From assembly GCF_964355755.1 (NCBI RefSeq), contig NC_092678.1, forward strand, positions 16,588,922 to 16,652,921: a stretch of DNA of 64,000 nucleotides, read 5' to 3'. Each line of letters opens with the position of its first letter. Position 1 is the stretch's first letter. The notes beneath the pieces are model-generated. The model ran no database searches, was not told where the DNA came from, and saw nothing but the letters and a program-made list of their open reading frames with translations. Below are positions 45,801 to 55,614 of the stretch, piece by piece. Made by a program: the position numbers and the translations under genes. Origin of the DNA: Antedon mediterranea. Taxonomy: Eukaryota; Echinodermata; Crinoidea; Comatulida; Antedonidae.

Positions 45801-46720
45801 ATAAAAATTAATAATTACAATACTAATTTTACTATATTCACGACTAATTATATATGCAGGTATTTATTTACTAAATTTAAAATTAAACTACTCACAAAAC
45901 ACTGAGATATGATATCCAATTAATCTGTACTGCGCACTGCATAAAAGTGCAAAAACGGGATAAGGTGTTACAATTATGAATCGTTACATTCATCAACAAA
46001 ACAGGAAAACGACAAAACTGGTTATATTACAAAAACCGACAATTCCTTCGAGACGTTGAAATGTTTCAGAGAAAAACTAAGAATCAACATTTAGGCCTCT
46101 TTTTACAATCACTGGACGGTTAATCAGCGGCGCATACATTAAATGTGTTCCTATGCGATTAATAAACTGTGCAGGTCTGACGATCTCGGGCCTACAGATA
46201 GGCCTACGTATGAATAACTAACGAGACACTGACGCAAACATGAAAGAAAAACTATAACAACAATCTCGAGGACTTATAGAATTACGTCCATAGCGGATTA
46301 CCACTCATCGGTTTATGAGATCGAAAACAGACTTTTTCCTATCACTGTACTTTTCCAAGAAAAAAACTCCCCGCAAGCTTCATCAAAGGCCAAAACTGTC
46401 GATACCATACATTATGGGTAAGATTAAATCTTTCTGAAACACTACCAAAACACTTTCATAATGTGAGCACCCCTATCAAATAATGCAAAATTCCTTTATT
46501 TTGTTGTACTTTTTTACTCCATACTCATCAAATCATTATCAAAATAGCCGGCCACAGGAATCGTTTATGAATCGGAGAACTTACTAGGATTTATTCATTT
46601 AGTAAATGTTTTATTTACGTACTCGTGGCCGGGTCAAGGCCAGGTTATGGTTTTAGCGCGTAACCGGCCGTGGTTATATTCTTCACAAAATTATAAATGG
46701 CTACTTACTGTTGGATCCAT
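42820..46720 (-). CDS. RING-CH (MARCH-type) membrane E3 ubiquitin ligase, four exons
   Basis: Minus-strand coding exons 46720-46709, 44765-44564, 43501-43344 and 43083-42820 join in phase to 211 residues. The RING-CH finger is C4HC3: Cys61 and Cys64 (PLCRIC), Cys80 and Cys82 (SPCGCAG), His90, Cys93 (YIHINCLQRW), then Cys106 and Cys109 (ICEIC). Two membrane segments follow, about 132-154 (LIILLLLGGVAGVGVYLLVS) and about 169-196, then a short basic tail (NSKRRRQ). This layout matches MARCH ligases, which transfer ubiquitin to cytosolic tails of membrane proteins in endosomal or plasma membranes. The closest subfamily cannot be told by eye. The first exon supplies only MDPT: ATG, 12 coding bases, then a GTAAGT donor, in phase with the next acceptor. 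That start is the least certain part; an alternative upstream exon is possible. Confidence 0.85.
43988..44068. mobile_element. ACCG-repeat module, copy 1 (RING-CH gene intron)
   Basis: AAGGCCATATAAATGGCTGC, then AGTCGCGTGCTCAAGTTAG, then TGTTTACC with ACCG/ACCA tetranucleotides, then GACATAGTGAGCTGTAG. The flanks are nearly identical to the copies at 48975-49070 and 58436-58502 while the tetranucleotide number varies. Confidence 0.75.
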
Positions 46721-48009
46721 TTATCTTCAGAACTCGCGATATTTTGATTCGCACGTTTCTAAATTGGACGAGTATCCACGAGTATTTTCAGACTTAAGCA
46801 AATAGGATTATGGCCATAAAAACTATAAAGACTGCGAAACAAAAGACGATAACCATCGACGATGAATGGATAAAGATAATTTTTCTTACATAAAACAAAA
46901 GAAATTAGATAAGTTTTCATTCTAGAACTATGGACTAAACATTTATGTCTTTTTGATAACGGTATCGAGAATGAAAAAAGAAAAACACAATGTTTCGACA
47001 GGGCACGAAGTTGCTCATCTATACATTTTATGGGTTTGTCGACGAAACGATTCCCGCACCTCCTGAAAAAATAAAAATGGTGGGTGGGTTTGTGGGGGGG
47101 GGGGGGGGGGGTTCCACCATGACCCCTCCTGGATCTGATCCAGTGCAACTATCCGTGCATCGACACTCATCCGTGTGTATTACCAGGGGTCTCCGTTAAG
47201 GACCAGTAAAATTACATTTTTACTGGTCCTCCACTCCTTTTACTGGTCACAGAATATGGGCCTACAGTAAATAATAGGAAGGCCTTCAATAACAACAAAA
47301 ATACTGTTTGTACCTGAACATTAACTTGAAAAAACTAAATTGAGGAACAGAAAATCGATCTTATAGTTACATTAATCCAGGCGTAAAATATTTTGTAAAT
47401 AAATATTGATGAGGTGAATTGAGTAAAATTATTGTATTTCGTCAAATTTTTCTGAAATTGTAACTGGCCAAGCAGATTTGTTATTATTTGACTATTTAAC
47501 TAGTCCTCACTTATTCGCTGAGCACTTTTATTTTTCAGTTTTTCAGTCAGACCTAGGAAAAGCCACAGGTGGCGTTACTAGGTTTAAAAGTTGAAACGAC
47601 TTGTCACTTGTGTTTGAATGCATTAATAAACTATCATCACGATAAAATTAATGCTGTGAGCAAAACGGGAAATGAAATCTAAATTTTAAATTTCCATTTC
47701 TCAGTAAACCTGCCTTAGTGGAAATGAATGTAAATTAATTGATGCAATATCTGTTTAAAATGATTCAGTAAGATCTAAATACTCTATGATATCGTTCGCT
47801 CAAGATATAACGGTGTAATTAAATTAGTAGAATCAATTTGCTCATGTCGATTCAATTTTAAATATAATGGGTATGAGCGTTGGGCAACGTTAGGCCTCTG
47901 TACTTCTGTTTTCTTTAATTTAAAAGGTTAAAGTTAATGTGAAGATCACTTGATTACATATAAGATAATGGTGACAGGGAGATGGCATAATTGTTACTAT
48001 TATAAGCTT
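46721..48009. other. Gene-free stretch upstream of the RING-CH gene
   Basis: It should contain the ligase promoter. Short GC-richer phrases such as GGCCGGGTCAAGGCCAGG lie on the 5' side of the MDPT exon (46620-46680 belongs to the intron side). A G run lies at about 47095 and a perfect 11-bp hairpin at 47201-47228 (GACCAGTAAAA / TTTTACTGGTC). No further gene is supported. Confidence 0.4.
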
Positions 48010-48162
48010 AAGCTCTGTATACACTATCAAACTAGTTTTGTGATGTGCTTAAACATGGTAGTGATATGCCCAAATATGGTAGTGATATGTAATCACCATG
48101 TCCATATTTGGGCACATCACATGTTTTTGTCACATAAAGTTTGATAGTGTAGATAGAGCTTA
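48010..48162. mobile_element. Palindromic MITE, family A copy 2
   Basis: AAGCTCTGTATACACTATCA at the left and TTTGATAGTGTAGATAGAGC at the right are inverse ends, with ATGGTAGTGATATG repeated inside. It is the same family as 17428-17583. Confidence 0.8.
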
Positions 48163-48355
48163 AGAGGGATTTCAATTAGTATACAAATAATATCATTTAA
48201 GTACATCGTCACTGCCGAAGTCTCTCTGTGAGGTAGACAAAACTTTCGAATACAATTAAGATTATACATCAAAATCAATTGGTGTGTAACTATTTAAAAA
48301 ATATGTTTGGGCTGCATGCAAATTAATTCAATTCTCCTATTTTTAATTTGTTCCT

Positions 48356-48495
48356 AAGCTCTGTCTATACTATCAAACTTTATGCGAAAACAAAATGTGA
48401 TGTGCCTTTATATGGATACGATGATGTCATATTAGTACGTCCATATTTAAACACATCGCACTTTTTTTTTGCCGAATTAGTTGGATAGTGCTTTA
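48356..48495. mobile_element. Palindromic MITE, family A copy 3
   Basis: It begins AAGCTCTGTCTATACTATCA and ends near TTAGTTGGATAGTGCTTTAC, with the internal ATGTGATGTGCC phrase. It is somewhat diverged and is followed by another partial copy. Confidence 0.65.
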
Positions 48496-48879
48496 CACTA
48501 TCACATTTTATGAAGCAAAAAATGTGATATGCTCAGGAATGTTCAGCATCGCATGTTAGCCAGATGTGAGAACTCATGCATCGGAATGGTTTGTAAGATG
48601 TAACATGTGACAGTGTATTTATGACATTTATTAGGATACTATACAGATTACCCACACTGGAGCTTGACGTTGATAGTGAAATTGTATCATCGCAGTAGGA
48701 AATAAGCGTCATGTGAGGAAACCTCAGTGAATTCTTGGAAAAGTACGGTACGGTTCGGTCTCTTTCCATTCAAGTAAATCTAACACGTGATCATCCGTAT
48801 TCAGCACGGAATTTTAATGACCACTAATGTCCAACAGACATTCTGAATAAATTAATATGAAATCATGACGACCTGCTCT

Positions 48880-49083
48880 CCAAAGTACCTCTGTCTTTAC
48901 AACTTTATGTGACAAAAAATATGATGTGCGATAATGTCATTTTACTATCATATTTGGACATTGGATATTTGGACAAGGCCATATACATGGCTGCAGTCGC
49001 GTGCTCAAGTTAGTGTTTACCGACCAACCGACCGACCGACCAACCAACCGACCGACATAGTGAGCTGTAGTTTGATAGTGTAC
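48880..49083. mobile_element. MITE family A fragment interrupted by an ACCG module (48975-49070)
   Basis: The phrase ACTTTATGTGACAAAAAATA of family A is on the left and GTTTGATAGTGTA on the right. The 96-bp ACCG module from AAGGCCATATACATGGCTGC to GACATAGTGAGCTGTAG lies between. The module carries the longest ACCG/ACCA run of the three copies and apparently jumped into an older MITE. Confidence 0.65.
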
Positions 49084-49344
49084 TATTATGTTCTTTGGTT
49101 GGAAATAGCATATCAGGCCCGTTCCTTATAGATTTTAGGTGGCTTATCTGATGAATAACAATTGGGTTTCCATAATAAATAATACCGGTACCCACTGTTT
49201 TAACAGATATTCTCGGCACATTGTTCCATTCTCAACGAATGAACTTGTTTGTATTGTTTTAAAGTCCATTCTTAATTTGTAACCATATCTAATTTGAACA
49301 TTATTCTTTTTGTCTGCCCTTTGTTTTATCTGGTACGGTAATAA

Positions 49345-49615
49345 CTAAAGATGTGTTGTCCCCCAAAAAACATGAAAAATTAAAATTAATATAATCAGAC
49401 TTTATGCCATTGTGCGGTTTTAATAAAGTTATTATAAAGTTAGTGAAACGTCGTTATTTCACTTATAAAATACAAAAGAAACGGTTAATTTTAACCAAAA
49501 ACCATTGTCTGACAGACGTTTTAGGTCAAAGTGAATAACTATTATTTGACATTAAAATGGCATATTCAACAAAAAATGTTTAAAAACAATTGTTAAGGGG
49601 ACATTATATCTTTAA
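49345..49615. mobile_element. MITE family C copy 2 (inverted orientation)
   Basis: It starts CTAAAGATGTGTTGTCCCCC and ends AGGGGACATTATATCTTTAA. Internal ATTAAAATGGCATATTCAAC and GGTCAAAGTGAATAACTATT match the inverse of the copy at 21514-21864. Confidence 0.7.
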
Positions 49616-51168
49616 ACTTCTTTATGTACTTTTAGAACACAAACTTCATGTGCAATTGGGACTATATTCGTTATTCTTAATGCAGTAAATTGTCTGTATT
49701 CTGAATTTGTTAGGGTGCGGGAAGTGTTTTTAAATAAGGTAAATGTGACTAAATGCAAGGAATGTAAACATTAACATAAGATTGGCATCGTCACCACGTG
49801 CATTTTGCGGTACCCTCAAAATTACAAATATGTTTTTGATTTTCGAAATAATGTGAGCAAATTGATTTTTTAGCTAAAACCGCATAAATCTCTGAGTATT
49901 TGGTTTTTCTGTGTATTATGGCTCCATCAAGTTTTCTAACTATTACGATAAAATTAACAGACCACAATACAATCGATACACTAAGGGTACAAAATGACTC
50001 ATGGTAAACAATGCGGTTGTCACGACTACCTAACCAGGTTTCTCTCTCCCTTTCTATTTTCTATTTAAAATACAAGTGGACAGCCTTTAATATAATTAAT
50101 ATTTACAGTATATTTATATATTATTTATTTATTTAATGAAAATAATATTTCACAAGAAAATGACGTCATGTAGCGACAGTATCTGTGCTGTCTTGCAGGA
50201 TAAAATGTTTTCTTTTTGTATACCGATTTATCTTCATCCGTTATAGTAGGCTATAAACGGACATTTAAATTTGAGAGAAAATGGGCATGATCAAGGAAGG
50301 CATGCGTGCCAATTATTAGGACTACGTACGTTTTGGATTTGTTGTATTTGCTATGCAGTTAATCTGATTGCTTTATTCAACAAACGTTAAGACCTACCGT
50401 ATTAAACTCTACTTCTATAGTTAACCTAATTGAAATCAATGTCGCTTGGCTTATAGCGTGGTATGAAATACGAGAAAAGGGGAAGATCGAAATTACGAGT
50501 TACGATGTCGCAAGCTCGTTGTCGGAATGTTTACAAGTTTAAACAAATAATAACTTTATTCACAATCTCAGATCAAATTAAAAAAGTATACATGGACAAA
50601 TTACAGTGTACTGTGATTATGAGTAAGAAAAAAAGGCCTAACCTAGTTGATGAACTAATGTTCCTGCTGGCTTTACATGAGCTAGGCCTATCTACACAGC
50701 AATTTCCCTGATAGTCTCTAGATTAAAAATTGTACTTCAGGAGGCGGTTCTTTCAACCCTTACAAATACCATGTGCTTAGGGCAAGATGTTTTTTTTTCT
50801 CAAACGTTTTACAATGTCATAATAAAGTTATCCATCCAACAGCAAATGACTTCGCCAATTAGCGGATTCAGGTTTTAGCACTCGAACTTAGTTACACCTT
50901 TAATATAACAATTAATTAAACTGGCAAAATATTTAATCTGGTTTTATTAATATTAAAAATAATGGCTGTACATGGGACGGAAAGCAAGTCAACTCCACAA
51001 GGAACAGTTACGCTAGTTACGGTACGCTTTACCAGGGTTTTACGTTTATCCTTCCTATTCCCACTGTCAATATGTTTTGCGCAACTAAAATACTTAGAAT
51101 TGCGGTGAGTTGCTCGGACCGCTTATGTTGACACAATTTACTTGCTTTTAGTTCTAAGCCTCACTTAC
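49616..51168. other. Gene-free stretch
   Basis: AT-rich. A short open frame at 50463-50711 has no homology that I recognise and no convincing splice or start context. Nothing else is supported. Confidence 0.4.
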
Positions 51169-51303
51169 CATTCTTAAAAGACTGAATACAGGGCTGAAAA
51201 AAGAACGATCACGTAAAAACGACATGCTCACGACTGGATACCTTGCGTTTTCACGTTCTCCCGTTTTGGTACTTTCCAAAGCTGCTATGCACTTTCCCGT
51301 AAT
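51169..51303 (-). CDS. Candidate internal coding exon of an unidentified gene
   Basis: A 135-nt minus-strand segment is bounded by a good acceptor (TTGTTATAG) and a strong donor (GTAAGTG). It is open in one phase 0/0 frame, reading ITGKCIAALESTKTGEREN, then ARYPVVSMSFLRDRSFF and SPVFSLLRM. Composition and motif style look like a conserved eukaryotic protein, but I do not recognise the family. An ATG inside (before SFLRDRS) means it could instead be a first exon. It might belong with the candidate exon at 55441-55614, or, since its phase fits, to a longer 5' form of the RING-CH gene. Confidence 0.4.
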
Positions 51304-52391
51304 CTATAACAATGAGGAAATTAAATAAAAGAACGACAAAATTAAACAACGAAATGAACATTATTTATATAAGTGAAAAAAAGTCAATAAAAGAAATCCT
51401 TGTACCAGGTGGTTGAGAATTGAACCAAGACTAGTTATTGTTTAAGCTAGGCAATATACATCAAGTATCATTTATTGTCAGTTGTTTTAAGAAAAAAACA
51501 TAGAAATTCTGTTTACTCTGTTGGCGGAGCACAATATCCAAGGGAAACAACACGAACCCCCCCCCCCCCCCCAAAAAAAAAAAAAAACATTGGAAATAAA
51601 AAGCCTATAATATTAGTTCATTTCTACTACAATTGGTTTACTGAAAAGTTAATTATATTTATACAATATTAATTTGAAACCAGATGATATTTTTTGAGAA
51701 TCTACATTGTTTTCGATCAAAATGTACCAGTTTTGAAGTCATTTCGATAATCGTCACGTGTTTAGAAACAGGTCACCCGTGACGAGATGGGTAAGTGCAG
51801 TAACTTCTATTGAGAAATTTTAATTCATAATTGAACATGCAATCGGTAGCTGATTGATTGATTGGTTTGTCTGCTGATCAATGTATTTACCTATTTTTTT
51901 ACACGTCTCATAAAAAAATTGTCGGTTTCCGTCATAAACCTAAATTAATTGATCTCTGTCAATTTCATTTCTTTGTTCAAAACTAGAAAATAAATTAGTA
52001 GCCGTTGATTAACAATAGTGTTTACATCCGTTTTCCACGATTTGGGATAACCTATCTCTAGGCCCTAATTGGTCCATGGCCAGACGACCAAACCCACGTC
52101 CGCTCTGCTGTTCCAGAAACACAAAGCCGGGAAATCACGTTTGAAGTGACAAAAACTACTTTATTAAAACAGGCCTAATTACCTTATTCAATCCCGCAAA
52201 CTTTTAATGCAATGTCTTCATGACGACTCTAGATAAAAATTATATTTTATTTAATGTATTATTAGCATAATGCTTATAAAATACTTGGAATTGAAGTTCC
52301 AACTCTCGATTATTGAGGTGCAACGGTATATTGTTTTAATAACTGGTCATCGCAGTTTCGTTATACGAATATCATGCCGTTGTTTTACTTC

Positions 52392-52718
52392 TGCAAATTG
52401 TCCCCCAAAAACAAATGAAGATTATTTAAATATGTTATTTTGTAGTTTTAATAAAGTTAACCACTTTCGTAGAAAAAACCGAAAATGTTTTCACGTATAA
52501 AATGACAAAATAAATGGTTAAATTCAACCAAAAACGCATTAGATGGCAGTCAATTTGACACTTTTTTGCCTAAATAACAGTTTTTTTACAGGTAAATAAT
52601 TTTTTTTCGATCCAATTTTTGGTCAAAGTGAATACGGTGACTATTATGTGAAATTAAAATGGCATATTTTAAAAAAATGTTTAAGAATTATTTTGTCAGG
52701 GGGACAATATATCTTTAA
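52392..52718. mobile_element. MITE family C copy 3
   Basis: TTGTCCCCCAAAAACAAATG at the left and GGGGGACAATATATCTTTAA at the right. Internal ATTAAAATGGCATATTTTAA and AATGGTTAAATTCAACCAAA match the other family C copies. The left TTAA is lost. Confidence 0.65.
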
Positions 52719-53628
52719 TATTTGATTGGTATAAAATTATGATTATACCTGAAATAAGAATATTGTAGATCATGTTTATGCCTACCTGGGTGTGTTGATT
52801 TCAGAGTTATCACCTCGTAATATTGCTCGGAGTCGGCTAAAATATTACACTTGTTGCTGCTGCCGGATGTGTTATTCCATGGAGATTATTTCTCCGTGGT
52901 TATTCTTAAAACGTTATCACACCTTATGTTGGCCAAGAGTTCGTTATATTTTTTTAAAACGTTTTAATCAGTTTTATTACCAGTATATTTATTTGTTTAT
53001 CCGCATCAAGCGCAACGCCTTTGATTGCGTTAATTGTCTTGTTTTGATTGACGAATATAGAGAGTATGACCAATGTTGTGTGTATTTTTAATAAAACTAT
53101 AATCGGTACATTTATGTGGGTAGGCCTAAGTGTTTGTAAGGCGAAGGTCACACGTTTGTTCTACTTTGTTATGAACTATTTGAATAGTAAATTTCCTGAT
53201 AATTATTATGTAAAATATTATTATTCGAAAGTAAAAGAACTTTTACGGTATAAAACCACGGTGTCTCTGTTTCAGCTTGAATTGTATTTAGTTAACAATA
53301 GACTGTTTAATTATGCTTGTGGTAAAAAGAAATACATGTGGTCCACTTGTCCTTTGTAACGAACTATGGGAAAGTTAAAAATACAGTATCAATCTCTAAT
53401 ATTAGGGATCTAATGAGACAAAGGTCATTTTACTTCTAATTTTGATTCCTAAAAATGTAATCAGTATAATTTAGGCCTTATACATATTAATCGTTTAATG
53501 GACGAATTTAGCATTTTTTTCATTTCTATTTCTTTTTTTTTTATTTACTTATCTCTTTTTGACCATATTTAAAGAGGGTGATCCATCCAGCAATTGCTGA
53601 TCATTCACAAGACAAACATATACACAAG

Positions 53629-53989
53629 ATGCTTTACATAAACAAAGTCTTATTACAAGTCTTTGGAAGTATGGGGAGATGTAATTTTGTACTTAGAAAA
53701 AATCCTGACATGTGGCGGGACGTAAACCCAGAAACCTTGGAGTGGTAGCCTAGCATCATAACCACCAAGCAACAACTTCACTCCTGTTTCTGTTTTAAAG
53801 ATTTTTAAAGATAAAATTGAGGGGACAGTAAAAAAAACTATCCCATTGGAGAAACATGTCCGCTTTGAAGGGGTTGATTGTGTTAACACACTCCCATCTT
53901 TGTATACGTTCGTGCACCGACTGTGTCCACAATACAGTGTCCCATGGGAGCTCGACTGCATCTATCTCACATCATGTAGGCCTATATAA
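53629..53989 (+). pseudogene. Decayed or frame-interrupted coding fragment, family unknown
   Basis: The frame 53629-53748 reads MLYINKVLLQVFGSMGRC, then NFVLRKNPDMWRDVNPETLEW and a stop. A second frame, shifted by one, runs 53762-53989 without an ATG: PPSNNFTPVSVLKIF, KDKIEGTVKKTIPLEKHV, RFEGVDCVNTLPSLYTFVHR, LCPQYSVPWELDCIYLT. Both have coding-like amino-acid make-up and adjoin, as if one gene or mobile-element frame suffered a frameshift near 53750. I do not recognise the family. Confidence 0.35.
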
Positions 53990-55440
53990 TATAAACTTTT
54001 TCTTTTGTGGTTAACCATCATCTACGTCTCTATCTTAGACAGATCTTTAATTTATTTTTTTTACAATTTTCACACTAGTTAGGCCTACTCTTTTGGAATA
54101 AGTAGCGGTTCCAAGATTAGTAAAGTGTGAGTTGGGCAGTATAGGATCGCATTCTCAAAGTCTCTCGCACGCCCCACAACAGAACATTCAAAAGTTTTCG
54201 TCCCACACCCCAAGAGGTGTACCCCCACCCCTGCCCACACACACACATAAGAGCATTGCCTTTGCTAAATTGTTCGGTTTAAAAGCGATTGTGTTGATGT
54301 TTGAACAGTCTCATTTGTTCCAGCTTATGACTTGCTTTGTGTTTATCGGATATATTGTTTTTTTTAACTTTGTTTCTGGCCACTTACCGTGCTCTCCAGA
54401 TGGTGTTGAAAATAGTGCTGGTCACATTGTTTCATTAATTCAATTATTTGGTTTGTTCACATTTCTACACAATAGGCCTAGAAAATATATACTTTAGCAG
54501 ACCTACGGACTGATTGTCTTATTGCGTTGATATTATTATCATGGAGGAAAGAATTGTTACCGTACGTTATTAATTTGTGTCGGAATTCTAAATTTAATGT
54601 GACATCATTTTAATATAGGCCTACGTTCAAATTTATAGATGTTCAAATATTAACATTTATTTAATTTATTTCTTAATAAAGAAAAAATGTACGACATAGC
54701 CTCATTAAATATGTATTACTATTTGTTTTATATTCACATTTCTAAACAATATGCTACAAATCTACTTTATCAGGCCTAATGCCGATGGTCCTATTACGTT
54801 GTTAATAACTAATATACCGTAGTTAATATCAATTATCATGCAGTAAAAAATAATACTCAATATGTTACGTTATTCCGTCGTTATTCAAATTTATTATTAT
54901 AAGGACATTTTTTATAAAATTTCACGTCATGTTAATCGTTTAAACATACGTAACATTTAGAGATGTTTCAAATATTAAGATATTGACATGATTTCGTAAG
55001 TGGTAAAAAAGAAAAAAGGTACGATAGGCTTCATCAAAACCAATTAAATGCAACGACTATTTTGTATAAAGCGAAAGAAACTCGCATGCCATTTTGGTTT
55101 AGGTATATAGGTCTACACATTTTTTAAACTCCATAGTTAAGTCAACTATACCGTAGTATAGTAATACATCTTTAGATATTTACTAATACTCGACATGATA
55201 ATGATCAGGGACATCCATCCTCAGCTGCAGCGCTGTATTGTAGACACTAACATTAGTGTTACATACTTAATGATACAATTCTTTCAAAATAAAAATATCG
55301 GCCTAAATGTTTCATATACAATAAATAACCAACTGTAATTAAAATAATTTATAAAAAAGAAAATAATTATTGCCATGTTTTATCGATTATTCATTATTAG
55401 TGTATAGCTTCCAGTGTGGAAATAAAATCAAATTTCTTAC
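53990..55440. other. Gene-free stretch
   Basis: AT-rich. The open frame at 54132-54497 shows no recognised family and is proline- and hydrophobic-biased, so it is probably chance. No other signal. Confidence 0.4.
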
Positions 55441-55614
55441 CCGATATTGTTGTTTGGTGGTACGTGATGTCAGGAAAGACTGAAATACCGTCTGTGCTTC
55501 CCAATCAGAAAATGATTTTAAATATCCCTTTCTTTCGATTAGACTGTTCTTTGTGTTCTTTGTTGCCAACTTCTTGAACCTCAGAACAACGGGTATGTTT
55601 TGTTTACAGTGTTC
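55441..55614 (-). CDS. Candidate internal coding exon of an unidentified gene
   Basis: A 174-nt minus-strand segment follows ATTAG and ends at a GTAAGAA donor. It is open in one phase 0/0 frame reading EHCKQNIPVVLRFKKLATKN, then TKNSLIERKGYLKSFSDWE and AQTVFQSFLTSRTTKQQYR. No ATG lies in frame, so it would be an internal exon. It has the same phase as the candidate at 51169-51303 downstream on the same strand, so the two could be spliced together. I do not recognise the family, and the acceptor is weak. Confidence 0.35.

Noticed and set aside
46759-47148. 129-codon minus-strand open frame
   Set aside because: It runs through a G/C mononucleotide tract and has no family resemblance. It lies just upstream of the ligase first exon and is more likely promoter or repeat DNA.
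50463-50711. 82-codon plus-strand open frame
   Set aside because: No recognised family, no splice or promoter context, and composition not clearly coding.
54132-54497. 121-codon plus-strand open frame
   Set aside because: Proline-rich start followed by mixed hydrophobic text with no recognised domain. Probably chance in AT-rich DNA.
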